DNA of 57,647 nt from Chloroflexota bacterium. Lineage in GTDB: Bacteria; Chloroflexota; Anaerolineae; UBA4142. The stretch lies in contig JACRBM010000064.1 of the NCBI GenBank assembly GCA_016219275.1, positions 1 to 57,647 on the forward strand. Reading direction: 5' to 3'. The notes below the pieces were generated by a model. It did no database searches, was not told where the DNA came from, and saw only the letters and a list, made by a program, of their open reading frames with translations. Shown here one piece after another: positions 34,682 through 42,886 of the stretch. The translations under genes were made by a program, and so were the position numbers. Numbering within the stretch: position 1 is the first letter of the stretch; the number at the start of each line of letters is the position of its first letter.

Positions 34682-34737
34682 CCTGGCGAAGGTTTTGACG
34701 ACAAATCAAATATGATTGCCGTTCAACCTTCGCAAGG
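34682..34737. repeat. Paired CCTTGCGAAGG element, copy 2
   Basis: CCTGGCGAAGGTT (34682-34694, one mismatch) and AACCTTCGCAAGG (34725-34737) face each other. It lies in the 400-nt divergent spacer 34601-35000. The remainder of that spacer holds two promoters, a GGCGAAGGTG half-unit near 34871 and no gene. Confidence 0.75.
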
Positions 34738-34929
34738 TTTTTTCACCACCCAAAACTTTGACGCAATCCCTCGCCGGACTTTCTTTTTGCGATCAATACC
34801 TTCGCCAATCAAAAACTGAATGCAAAATCGTGGGGCAATTTTCCAAAATTGCCAAACAGAATCCGCGTTTGGCGAAGGTGTTGTGCGATAACACACCTTA
34901 AATGAGACGCTCTCCTAGTTCAACACACA

Positions 34930-34958
34930 TTGACAAATCTGTCCGATACTAGTATGAT
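34930..34958 (+). promoter_or_regulatory. Promoter of the zinc-ribbon MerR gene
   Basis: TTGACA (34930-34935) and TATGAT (34953-34958) have an ideal 17-nt spacer. The predicted start is near 34965, 36 nt before ATG 35001. Confidence 0.8.
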
Positions 34959-35000
34959 TGCGCCCAATAGTACAGTCTAATTCATCTCGCACTCATTCGT

Positions 35001-35897
35001 ATGCTAGCACAGCGACGTGTTAGCAAGACAAGGGAGCCATTTGGTTTTATGCTAAACTGTGCTCAATGTGGAACGTTGAATGCTGATGACAGTCATTACT
35101 GTCGCGCGTGCGGCACGCGTCTCGCCGCACAGACCTTCTCGCCTTGTCGGCATTGCGGCGCAACCAATCCCTCCGAAAGTCTGTACTGCAGTCACTGCGG
35201 CGGAACGCTTCTCTCACCCAGTCCGCTGATCGCGCGCCCCAAATTTACGTTCCCGCAACCCGATTCCGACCCGCCCACTGCCGCGCCCTCCGCGCCCGAA
35301 GCGCTCCCGGCGCGCGACACCAAGCCGATCCGCGAACCAGCCGCGCCCAGCCAGGGCTTGATTCCAACGCACGAATTACTGCGCATGGCAAACGCGATCG
35401 GGATTGACATTGACTATAGCACTCTGCGCTTTTGGCAAAAACGCGGCTTGGTCTCGCGACCATTGCGCGGTCCGGTCGAGAGCGGTCGCGGCACACGCGG
35501 CTATTACGATGCGAGTCTGATCGAACGCTTGGGTTTCATTCGCGAGATTCAAAAAACCTACTCGTTAGGTCTGGATGCGATTCGCGATGAATTGCAAAAG
35601 ATAGATCAAGATATCGCCATCGCCGGCGACGCCTCGCGCGTCTATCGCGAACGGCTCACCGTTCTGCAATCGCACCGCGAGACTGAATCGAAACGCACAC
35701 TGCTCGGCGTACTCGCGCGCGTGCTGAACATTCCCGCCGATGAAATCGCCATCGTCAGCGTACGAAAAAAAGACGGACAAAGCGTTCGCGTGTTCACGGA
35801 TCGTTCACTGCGCGAACCCGGTCCGGAGATGACGCACGCAGACTTGGCGCGTTTGCTCGACGAAGAAAAAGAAAAGACGGTCAAGAAAACGAATTGA
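35001..35897 (+). CDS. Double zinc-ribbon MerR-family regulator
   Basis: A 298-residue protein (282 if it starts at ATG 35049). Two zinc ribbons stand at about 20-72 (CAQCG..CRACG and CRHCG..CSHCG). A Pro-rich linker leads to a MerR-like helix-turn-helix at about 128-200 (YSTLRFWQKRGLV, GRGTRGYYDASLIERLGFI, YSLGLDAIRDEL). A helical dimerisation segment and a C-terminal alpha/beta piece follow. In normal MerR proteins the DNA-binding domain is N-terminal; here it follows the zinc ribbons, so an interaction role for the ribbons is likely. Its stop codon overlaps the -35 box of the T-box promoter. Confidence 0.85.
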   Translation: MLAQRRVSKTREPFGFMLNCAQCGTLNADDSHYCRACGTRLAAQTFSPCRHCGATNPSESLYCSHCGGTLLSPSPLIARPKFTFPQPDSDPPTAAPSAPEALPARDTKPIREPAAPSQGLIPTHELLRMANAIGIDIDYSTLRFWQKRGLVSRPLRGPVESGRGTRGYYDASLIERLGFIREIQKTYSLGLDAIRDELQKIDQDIAIAGDASRVYRERLTVLQSHRETESKRTLLGVLARVLNIPADEIAIVSVRKKDGQSVRVFTDRSLREPGPEMTHADLARLLDEEKEKTVKKTN

Positions 35898-35921
35898 CAA
35901 AATCGTCGTTCCGGCGATAAT
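35894..35921 (+). promoter_or_regulatory. Promoter of the T-box leader
   Basis: TTGACA (35894-35899) and GATAAT (35916-35921) have a 16-nt spacer. The -35 box overlaps the stop codon of the MerR-like gene. The start is expected near 35928. Confidence 0.8.
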
Positions 35922-35927
35922 CGCCAT

Positions 35928-36257
35928 CACAGGCAACGACGGAGACAAGTACCCGTTTCACATCCGCCAGAGAGAAAGACACTCGGTGCAAGTCTTTTCG
36001 GATCACGACGGCGAAATTCCCTCCCGAGCCGCGCACGCGAAATCGAAATTTGAAACTAGTGCGCGCCGCGTATCTCGCGTTACCGAGAAAGCCGATGTTG
36101 GTCGGCAAGAGTGAGTGCTATAGTGAGATAGTGCAATAGTGAGATGGTAGATTTGCAATCCTACTATCGCACTAACCCACTACCGCACTATTGAACTAAC
36201 CAGGGTGGTACCGCGAGACGTAAACGCTCTCGTCCCTTTGGGGGCGGGAGTTTTTTA
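35928..36257 (+). promoter_or_regulatory. T-box riboswitch (tRNA-sensing transcription attenuator)
   Basis: Stem I: GGAG (35941-35944) pairs CTCC (36021-36024); AGTA (35948-35951) faces GAA (36013-36015) as the loop-E motif; CCGT pairs ACGG; ATCCG (35962-35966) pairs CGGAT (35999-36003) beside the AG-bulge AGAGAG; AAAGAC/GTCTTT closes the apical loop with GGTG. A long middle stem uses TAGTGC/GCACTA units (36115-36190). The conserved T-box AGGGTGGTACCGCG is at 36202-36215. The terminator CTCTCGTCCC-TTTG-GGGGCGGGAG (36227-36250) is followed by six T. The specifier triplet after GAA is ATT (Ile) if read directly, or TTC (Phe) one base later. The TGGT bulge expects a tRNA with discriminator A, which fits both. 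Downstream are DinB, DUF952-MFS and Nudix genes, with pheS/pheT 2.8 kb further. Confidence 0.93.
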
Positions 36258-36274
36258 TTGAATCGGAGGCAGGC

Positions 36275-36781
36275 GTGAAACCAATCTTGAGCGCGCTGGC
36301 GGAGCACTGTGCAAATGCCAATTTGGAATTGCTCAACACTGCTTCCCAGTTGAGTGAATCTGATTTGCGCGCGGCGACAAGCCCGAGCCGCGATTCTGTG
36401 TTTCGCTTGATCCAGCACCTCGTTGCAGGCGAAGCGTATTTTCTCGCGCGCTGCCAGGGCAAACATATCAAAATTGATCAGCAAGCCATCGCGACCATGG
36501 AATCACTCAAGACATTCGCCAACGCGGTAAGCGCAGAGATGCGAGCATTTATCGCAAACCTGGACGATGCACAGGCGCAACGCGTGATGGACACGCAAAT
36601 CATGGATCGTTCGTTCCGATTTCCGATTTGGCAAATGCTCGTGCAAGCGTTCATGCACTCGGCGCAACATCGCGGCGAGCTTTCGATCCTGCTCAGTTCC
36701 CTGGGTCATCCCTTGCCAACCTCGGACATTATCGTCCAATTTATTCAGCAAAGTGGACAGGAATGGTTTCCGAGAAAGTAA
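36275..36781 (+). CDS. DinB-family putative metal-dependent enzyme
   Basis: A four-helix DinB/YfiT-like protein of 168 aa. The three metal His positions are seen: His48 (IQHLVAGE) and the HSAQHRGEL pair near 128 and 132. DinB proteins include thiol S-transferases and DNA-damage-induced proteins of unknown role. It begins 18 nt after the T-box terminator with SD GGAGG, so it is the first gene controlled by the T-box. Why tRNA charging should control it is not known. Confidence 0.88.
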   Translation: MKPILSALAEHCANANLELLNTASQLSESDLRAATSPSRDSVFRLIQHLVAGEAYFLARCQGKHIKIDQQAIATMESLKTFANAVSAEMRAFIANLDDAQAQRVMDTQIMDRSFRFPIWQMLVQAFMHSAQHRGELSILLSSLGHPLPTSDIIVQFIQQSGQEWFPRK

Positions 36782-38337
36782 ACATCACGTTTCATCTTGT
36801 CCCGCTCGCGTACTGGGATTCGCTCGACCCGCGCGCCGATTACACCCCGGAACCGTTCGCGCGCGAAGGATTCATCCATTGTACCGACGGCGCGGACGAA
36901 ATGGCGCGCACGGCGAATCGTTACTATCGCGATAATCCCGCGCCGCATGTGTATCTTTACATTGACCAGTCACGCGTGCGCGCGCCGATGCGGTACGACG
37001 CCGAGCCGCGCATCTACCCGCACATTTACGGCGCGCTGAATCGCGACGCGATTGTCGCGGTGCGCCCGGCGCGGCGCGCGAGCGACGGCGCGTTTCTGCC
37101 GCCGGAGGAATTGAGTGCGCCGAAAGAATCATCTCTCATCGCGCTCAAACTCTATCGCGATTTTCGTTTACTCTGGACGGGACAAGTCATTTCGTCCATC
37201 GGCAACCAAATGCAGATGGTCGCGATCAACTGGCACATTTACAACCTGACGCACTCGCCGGTGATGCTGGGTTTGACCGGGTTGATGCGCGTGGTGCCCA
37301 TCGTAATTTTCTCGCTGTTCGGCGGCGTCGTCGCGGACGCGCATGACCGGCGTCGTTTGATGATCATCACGCAAACTTTGATGATGATCTTTGCCGCGAT
37401 CCTGGGTCTCACGACGAACCTGGACCTGATCTCGGCGTACGTCATCTACGCGATGGCGGCGACAACTGCGGCGACAACCGCGTTCGACAGCCCGGCGCGT
37501 CAGGCGCTCGCACCGAACCTCGTGAAAAAGGAACATTTGACGAACGCGTTGTCGTTGAACAATATCAACATGCAGGTCGCTTCGATCACTGGACCCATGC
37601 TCGCCGGGTTTGTGATTGCCGGGCTAGGCGTCGGTGCGGTATATTGGATCAACGCGCTATCGTTTCTCGCGGTGATTATCGCGCTCGTCGCGATGAAGAC
37701 GCCGACGCAAAAAAACCTGGGTGTCGCCAAGGTGAATCTCGATTCGCTCACCGAAGGCATCCGCTATGTGTTCAACGCCAAGATTATCCGCGCGACGATG
37801 TTGCTCGATTTTATCGCGACGTTCTTTTCGTCCGCGTCCGCGCTCTTGCCGATTTTCGCGCAGGACATTTTGAAAGTCGGTCCCGAAGGGCTGGGCGTTT
37901 TGTACGGCGCGGAAGCGGTTGGCGCGGTGATTGCCGGCATTTTGGTGGCGCGCGCGGGCAATATCAAACGTCAGGGCGCGATCTTGTTGGCGGCAGTGGC
38001 GTCGTACGGACTCGCGACTGCGTTTTACGGCGTATCGCAATTGTTTGCGCTCTCGTTCTTTTTTCTCGCGCTCGTCGGCGCGTCCGACACAGTCAGCACG
38101 ATCATTCGCAACACGATTCGCCAACTCGCGACGCCAGATCATTTGCGCGGGCGGATGACATCGGTCAACATGATTTTCTTTATGGGCGGACCGCAACTCG
38201 GCAACCTCGAAGCGGGACTCGTCGCCGCGGCATTCGGTGCGCCGTTCGCGGTCGTCAGCGGCGGCGTCGCGACTGTCATCGCGGTGGGTGTGACGGCGTG
38301 GCTCGCACCGCAGTTGCGAAAGTACAGTGGGCAGTGA
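36763..38337 (+). CDS. DUF952-MFS transporter fusion
   Basis: A 524-residue protein whose ATG overlaps the DinB stop by 19 nt. Residues 1-110 are a DUF952 domain (ITFHLVPLAYWDSL, FAREGFIHCTDG, HVYLYIDQSRV, YPHIYGALNRDAI). Residues about 125-520 are a 12-helix major-facilitator exporter of the EntS/MFS_3 group (LWTGQVISSIGNQMQMVAIN, GGVVADAHDRRRLM). Both domains are normally separate proteins. The joint (PPEELSAPKESSLIALKLYR) is short and in frame, so the fusion looks genuine rather than two overlapping genes. Substrate and DUF952 role are unknown; a regulatory or modifying cytosolic domain is inferred. Confidence 0.85.
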   Translation: MVSEKVNITFHLVPLAYWDSLDPRADYTPEPFAREGFIHCTDGADEMARTANRYYRDNPAPHVYLYIDQSRVRAPMRYDAEPRIYPHIYGALNRDAIVAVRPARRASDGAFLPPEELSAPKESSLIALKLYRDFRLLWTGQVISSIGNQMQMVAINWHIYNLTHSPVMLGLTGLMRVVPIVIFSLFGGVVADAHDRRRLMIITQTLMMIFAAILGLTTNLDLISAYVIYAMAATTAATTAFDSPARQALAPNLVKKEHLTNALSLNNINMQVASITGPMLAGFVIAGLGVGAVYWINALSFLAVIIALVAMKTPTQKNLGVAKVNLDSLTEGIRYVFNAKIIRATMLLDFIATFFSSASALLPIFAQDILKVGPEGLGVLYGAEAVGAVIAGILVARAGNIKRQGAILLAAVASYGLATAFYGVSQLFALSFFFLALVGASDTVSTIIRNTIRQLATPDHLRGRMTSVNMIFFMGGPQLGNLEAGLVAAAFGAPFAVVSGGVATVIAVGVTAWLAPQLRKYSGQ

Positions 38338-38376
38338 GCGGTAAACAGTGAACAGTATTCAGTATTCATTACACCG

Positions 38377-38901
38377 ATGACCGAAGGAAATAAACTCAAC
38401 CAAATCGTCGCGGGCATCATTCGACGCGGCGATGAAATTTTGCTTGTCGAACAACAAGGTCGCGATGATCCCGCGTCGGCGTGGGCGTTGCCCGGTGGTC
38501 GCGTCGAGCCGGGCGAATTGCTGACCGAGGCGCTCGCGCGCGAGATTCGCGAGGAAACCGGGTTGGCGATGCGCGGCATCACGCGATTGGCGTACCTCGC
38601 CCAGCACAACAACGCGAATCCCTGGCAAAATCTCGACGACGTGATTACCGTGTTCGTGTTCGAAATCGCGGGCTGGGATGGCGAAATTCGCGTGAACGAC
38701 CCGGACAGATTTATTTTGCAAGCGCGCTTTGTGCCGGTGAGTGAGGCGCTTCGTCTGCTTGAAACAACCTTGCTATGGCGCACGATGCGCGAGCCACCCA
38801 TCGCGTACCTGCGCGGCGAAGTGAATGCGGGCACAATGTGGTTTTATCGAAGACAGGAAAACGGCGAAGACGCGTTGGTGGCACGAATCGCCGCCGATTA
38901 G
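38377..38901 (+). CDS. Nudix hydrolase
   Basis: A 174-residue pyrophosphohydrolase. The Nudix box is perfect at about 42-64 ([20 protein letters not shown] followed by ETGL). There is no zinc ribbon, unlike the Nudix protein at 4180. It is 39 nt behind the MFS gene, and the spacer carries GTAAACAGTGAACAGT repeat units. Three hairpins follow (38901-38945, 38957-38974, 38991-39004). The substrate is not predictable; it may repair oxidised or modified nucleotides. Confidence 0.88.
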   Translation: MTEGNKLNQIVAGIIRRGDEILLVEQQGRDDPASAWALPGGRVEPGELLTEALAREIREETGLAMRGITRLAYLAQHNNANPWQNLDDVITVFVFEIAGWDGEIRVNDPDRFILQARFVPVSEALRLLETTLLWRTMREPPIAYLRGEVNAGTMWFYRRQENGEDALVARIAAD

Positions 38902-39004
38902 CAATCGGCGTCTAACCAAGCGGAAAATCGGCTGACGCCGATTGCGTGTTTTCATCAGCCCGATGAATCGGGCTTGACCTTCGCTAGACGTGCGATAAAT
39001 CGCA
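38901..39004 (+). terminator. Three hairpins between Nudix and pheS
   Basis: GCAATCGGCGT/ACGCCGATTGC (38901-38911 with 38935-38945) is followed by GTGTTTTC, a possible terminator. AGCCCGAT/ATCGGGCT (38957-38974) and TGCGAT/ATCGCA (38991-39004) follow. If the first one terminates, pheST would need its own promoter and would not be under the T-box. Confidence 0.5.
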
Positions 39005-39064
39005 CGGCGTTGGTGTCAAGAATTACCAATTACCATTTACCTATCATAAGAACTGGAGGTTGCA

Positions 39065-40108
39065 ATGCTCGACGAACTAAATAAACTCCGCGATGACGCA
39101 CTCGCGCAACTGTCCCCGATTTGGGACGATGCCGCGCTCGAAGCATGGCGCGTCAAGTTTATTGGACGCAATGGCGCGCTCGCAAGCGCGATGACGAAAC
39201 TGGGCGCGCTCGCCAAAGAGGAACGCCCCGCCGCCGGGAAACTCGCGAACGAAGTCAAGACCGCGCTCGAATCGGCATTCGAAGCGAAGGTCGGCGCGAT
39301 GAAACAACGCGGACTCTCCGAGTCGCTCGAAGCCGCGCCGCTCGACGTGACCTTGCCCGGTCGCCCGGTCAAGCGCGGACGATTGCACCCCGCAACCGCG
39401 AATCTGCGCGAACTGTATCGCATCTGGGGCGACATGGGTTTCCAGGTGTTCTTGTCGCGCGAAGTCGAATCGGACGAAGTGAACTTTCAGTATCTCAATA
39501 TTCCGCCGCATCACCCAGCACGCGACAATTGGAGCACGTTCTACATCGCCGACACCGATCATCGCGTTTTGCTTCGCCCGCACACCTCACCCGGTCAAAT
39601 CCGCGCGATGCGCCAGTTAGGACACGCTTCGCGTGGCACGCAGCCGATTCGTGTCATTCTGCCGGGCATGTGTTTTCGATACGAGCAGGCAAGCGTGCGG
39701 TATGATATTCAATTCAACCAACTCGAAGGACTCGCGGTCGGACGCAACATCACGTTCGCGGATCTCAAAGGCACGCTCACCGAATTCGCGCGGCGCATGT
39801 ACGGCGACCGCCCAGTGCGATTCTACGGCGATCACTTTCCGTTCACCGAGCCGAGCGCGCAGATGGACGTGCAGTGTGTCATTTGTGACGGCAAAGGTTG
39901 CGCGATCTGCAAACACACCGGCTTTCTTGAAATCCTGGGTTCGGGCATGGTGCATCCGACCGTCCTTCGCAACGGCGGTTACGATCCCGCCGAGTGGAGC
40001 GGCTTCGCTTTCGGCATGGGCACCGAACGCATCGCAATGTTAAAGCACGGCATCGAGGACATTCGGTACTTTTGGGGCAATGATCTGCGATTCTTGGAGC
40101 AGTTCTAA
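39065..40108 (+). CDS. pheS: Phenylalanyl-tRNA synthetase alpha subunit
   Basis: The catalytic subunit of PheRS, 347 aa. Class II motif 2 (FRYEQASVRYDIQFNQLEG) and motif 3 (FGMGTERIAMLKHGI) are present. The N-terminal coiled coil (1-100) binds tRNA. A Cys quartet, CVICDGKGCAIC, is inserted before LEILGSGMVHP, as in some PheRS alpha subunits that may bind zinc. SD GGAGG lies 5 nt upstream. Confidence 0.97.
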   Translation: MLDELNKLRDDALAQLSPIWDDAALEAWRVKFIGRNGALASAMTKLGALAKEERPAAGKLANEVKTALESAFEAKVGAMKQRGLSESLEAAPLDVTLPGRPVKRGRLHPATANLRELYRIWGDMGFQVFLSREVESDEVNFQYLNIPPHHPARDNWSTFYIADTDHRVLLRPHTSPGQIRAMRQLGHASRGTQPIRVILPGMCFRYEQASVRYDIQFNQLEGLAVGRNITFADLKGTLTEFARRMYGDRPVRFYGDHFPFTEPSAQMDVQCVICDGKGCAICKHTGFLEILGSGMVHPTVLRNGGYDPAEWSGFAFGMGTERIAMLKHGIEDIRYFWGNDLRFLEQF

Positions 40109-40109
40109 A

Positions 40110-40163
40110 ATTTTCGATTTTTGATTTTCGATTTGCGATTTGCCAATCGAAAATCGAAAATGG
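40110..40163. repeat. TTTTCGATTTTTGATTTTCGATTTGCG / AATCGAAAATCGAAAAT spacer repeat
   Basis: Degenerate GATTTTCG units and their inverse fill the 62-nt pheS-pheT spacer. The family includes 21769-21872, 26637-26660, 45372-45404, 49904-49990 and 52490-52516. Confidence 0.75.
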
Positions 40164-40170
40164 AGCCACG

Positions 40171-42729
40171 ATGAAACTACCACTTTCTTGGATACGCGAT
40201 TACGTTGACATCACCATTTCGCCGGAAGCACTCGCGGAGAAACTGACCTTTGCAAATTTGGAAGTCGAGCAGATCGAGTACATCGGCGTGCCCGCGCCGG
40301 CGAATACGGTGATCAGCGACCGTCCCGCGCTCGCCTGGGATCGCGAGAAAATTTTCGTCGGCGAGATTTTGTCCGTCGAGCAACACCCAAACGCAGACCG
40401 CCTGACGCTCGTGAACGTCGCTTACGGCGCGGCAGAGCCGATCAAGATGGTGACTGGCGCGCCGAACATCGAGGTCGGCAAGCGCGGCTACAAGGTCGCA
40501 CTCGCGCTCGAAGGCACGCGCCTGTTCGATGGGCACGCCGAGGGCTGGAAGTTGATGACGCTGAAGAAATCGAAAATTCGCGGCATCGAATCCGGCTCGA
40601 TGGTCTGCTCGGAAAAAGAACTGGGCATGAGCGAAGAACACGAGGGCATCATTCTGTTGCCGGACGATGCGCCGGTCGGCACGCCGCTCGTGGATTATCT
40701 CGGCGACGTGGTGTTCGACATCAAGATCAATCCAAACATGGCGCGCTGCGCGTCCGTCATCGGCATCGCGCGCGAAGTTGCCGCACTCACCAATCAACCT
40801 CTGCGTCCGATTCCGCAAAACGTCGTCGCGACCGGCACACCGATTGCGGATCAAGTCCGCATCGTCATCAACGAGCCGTCGCTCAATCCGCGATTCACGC
40901 TCGCGCTGTTGAAAAACACCGCGATCAAACCCTCGCCATTTTGGATGCAACGCCGATTGTTGATGGCAGGGATGCGCCCGATCAGCAACATCGTGGACGT
41001 GACGAATTACGTGATGCTCGAAACCGGTCAACCGCTTCACGCGTTCGATTACGATAAACTTGTTGCGCGAGCACAAGGCATCGCCCCTACGATTATTACG
41101 CGACTCGCAACCCAGGATGAAGAACTCGAAACACTCGACGGCGTGAAACGCAAACTCGATCCGTTCACGATTCTCGTGTGCGATACGCGCGGTTCGCTTT
41201 CGATTGGCGGCATCATGGGCGGCGCGGAATCCGAAGTGGACGCGCACACCAAAAATGTTTTGCTCGAAGCCGCGGCGTGGGAGTTTATCAACATTCGCCG
41301 GACGATGGCGTCGCAACGCTTGTCGTCCGAAGCCGGGTATCGTTTCAGTCGCGGCGTGCATCCCGCGCAAGCGAAAACCGGATTGTTGCGCGCGATTGAG
41401 TTGATGCGCGAACTAGGCGACGGCGCAATCGCACAAGGCATCATTGACGAGTACCCTGGCAAACCGGCGGACATTGTCATCGAATTACCGGTCGCCGAAG
41501 TGAAACGGCAGTTGGGCGTCGCGATTCCGGCAGAACAGATCGTGAAATACTTGGAGAGTCTGGAATTTCAAGTCGCCAGTCAACAGTCAACAGTTAACAG
41601 TCTCCGCGTCACAGTACCGGATCACCGCCTCGACGTAGACGGCACCGACGACCTCATCGAAGAAATCGCGCGGATGTACGGTTACGACAATCTGCCGATT
41701 TCGCGGATGGACGACGAACTGCCGCCGCAAGCCGCGAACGTGGATCTCGAACAAGAAGAACGCGTGCGCGATATTTTGATTGACGCGGGCTTGCAGGATG
41801 TGATCACGTATCGCATGACGACGCCGGAACGCGAAGCAGCGTTCCTCGCGTCGCCGCGCGAGTACGTTCGCATCGAAAACGCGATCAATCCCGACTGCAC
41901 GGCGCTCCGTCAAACTCTGGTCGCTAATCTCTTGGCGTTGACCGCCGCGAATTTGCGTTATCGCGCGCGTGTCGCCTTGTTCGAAGTCGGTCCAGTGTTT
42001 TGGCATCGCGGCGCGGACGATGCGCTGCTGCCGCGCGAACGCGCGACCGAATTACCGGAAGACCAGGGCATTCGCCTGCCGTTCGAACGCCGCCGGCTCG
42101 GCATCGTGATGACTGGTCCGCGCGATGACATTTCGTGGCAGAGCGCGGACACGTCGCCAATGGATTTCTTCGACCTCAAAGGCGTCGTCGAAGCACTGCT
42201 CGCCGATTTGCATCTCGCCGGCGCGACGTTCACACCAGTGACACACGCGGCGTTTCATCTCGGACGTACCGCGCAACTCGCGTTCGGCGATCAAGTAATT
42301 GGCGTGATCGGCGAACTGAATCCGTTCGTGCGCGACGCGGAGCGACTCGATCTGCCGAATCAACCCGTCCTCGTCGGTGAATTCGATCTCGACGCGTTGC
42401 TCGCACGCGTGACCTCGGATTATCGCGTTGCCGCGCTGTCGCGCTATCCCGCCATCGCGCAAGACCTTGCGCTCGTCGTGGACGAGAGCGTCCCGGCGGA
42501 TCGTGTCCAAGGATTGATCGCGCAGACTGGCGGCGCACTGTTGCAACGCGTCGCGTTGTTCGACGTGTATCGCGGCGACCAGATTCCCGCCGGAAAAAAA
42601 TCGCTCGCCTACGCGCTCACGTTCCAAGCGATGGACCGCACGCTGTCCGATGCGGACGCGAGCAAGGTGCGCGAGAAAATCATCGCGCGGCTCAAACGCG
42701 AACTCGGCGCGGACGTGCGCGGAAAATAA
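40171..42729 (+). CDS. pheT: Phenylalanyl-tRNA synthetase beta subunit
   Basis: 852 aa with the full PheT order: B1, EMAP-type tRNA-binding domain (about 40-155, VEQHPNADRLTLVNV), B3/B4 editing region, B5 (about 400-480), core, and the FDX-ACB anticodon domain (about 760-850). Two pieces are unusual and coded by repeat-like DNA. LVARAQGIAPTIITRL (41066-41090, CAAGGCATCGCCCCTAC) sits where relatives have a short hairpin. VASQQSTVNSLRV (41574-41601, AGTCAACAGTCAACAGTTAACAGT) sits in the B5 region. The gene ends at a strong terminator. Confidence 0.97.
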   Translation: MKLPLSWIRDYVDITISPEALAEKLTFANLEVEQIEYIGVPAPANTVISDRPALAWDREKIFVGEILSVEQHPNADRLTLVNVAYGAAEPIKMVTGAPNIEVGKRGYKVALALEGTRLFDGHAEGWKLMTLKKSKIRGIESGSMVCSEKELGMSEEHEGIILLPDDAPVGTPLVDYLGDVVFDIKINPNMARCASVIGIAREVAALTNQPLRPIPQNVVATGTPIADQVRIVINEPSLNPRFTLALLKNTAIKPSPFWMQRRLLMAGMRPISNIVDVTNYVMLETGQPLHAFDYDKLVARAQGIAPTIITRLATQDEELETLDGVKRKLDPFTILVCDTRGSLSIGGIMGGAESEVDAHTKNVLLEAAAWEFINIRRTMASQRLSSEAGYRFSRGVHPAQAKTGLLRAIELMRELGDGAIAQGIIDEYPGKPADIVIELPVAEVKRQLGVAIPAEQIVKYLESLEFQVASQQSTVNSLRVTVPDHRLDVDGTDDLIEEIARMYGYDNLPISRMDDELPPQAANVDLEQEERVRDILIDAGLQDVITYRMTTPEREAAFLASPREYVRIENAINPDCTALRQTLVANLLALTAANLRYRARVALFEVGPVFWHRGADDALLPRERATELPEDQGIRLPFERRRLGIVMTGPRDDISWQSADTSPMDFFDLKGVVEALLADLHLAGATFTPVTHAAFHLGRTAQLAFGDQVIGVIGELNPFVRDAERLDLPNQPVLVGEFDLDALLARVTSDYRVAALSRYPAIAQDLALVVDESVPADRVQGLIAQTGGALLQRVALFDVYRGDQIPAGKKSLAYALTFQAMDRTLSDADASKVREKIIARLKRELGADVRGK
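41574..41601. repeat. CAGTCAACAGTCAACAGTTAACAGT tandem inside pheT
   Basis: Four degenerate AGTCAAC units in frame. Spacer relatives are at 38325-38370 (GTAAACAGTGAACAGT) and 21070-21110 (CTGACTACTGTCTACTG). Confidence 0.75.
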
Positions 42730-42734
42730 AATTC

Positions 42735-42768
42735 AGACGGAGGACCGTCATCGGTCTTCCGTCTTTTT
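42735..42768 (+). terminator. Terminator of pheST
   Basis: AGACGGAGGACCG (42735-42747) pairs CGGTCTTCCGTCT (42752-42764) with one G-T pair, then TTTTTAA. It starts 6 nt past the pheT stop. Confidence 0.92.
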
Positions 42769-42789
42769 AACAAGGTCATCCAAACAAAC

Positions 42790-42853
42790 CACAGATAAAC
42801 ACAGATGCACACAGATTGTTCTTATCCGCGTTTATCTGTGTTCATCTGTGGCT
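42790..42853. repeat. CCACAGATAAACACAGATG..CATCTGTGG palindrome
   Basis: CACAGATAAACACAGATGCACACAG units face TATCTGTGTTCATCTGTGG around a TTCTTATCCGCG loop in the 157-nt spacer between pheT and the UxaA-type gene. Confidence 0.8.
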
Positions 42854-42886
42854 CATTATCCAACCTTTGATTGGGGTGTCTATAAA

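Noticed and set aside
34625-34819. Small ORF (64 aa) in the divergent spacer
   Set aside because: It runs across a repeat element and a promoter region, lacks an SD and has no family pattern.
40177-41370. Minus-strand ORF of 397 aa opposite pheT
   Set aside because: It lies wholly within pheT, with low-complexity Arg/His/Asp content and no start signals.
42650-42886. 79-residue N-terminal extension of the UxaA-type protein
   Set aside because: It is coded by the end of pheT in another frame, the pheT terminator and a palindromic repeat. ATG 42887 fits the family.
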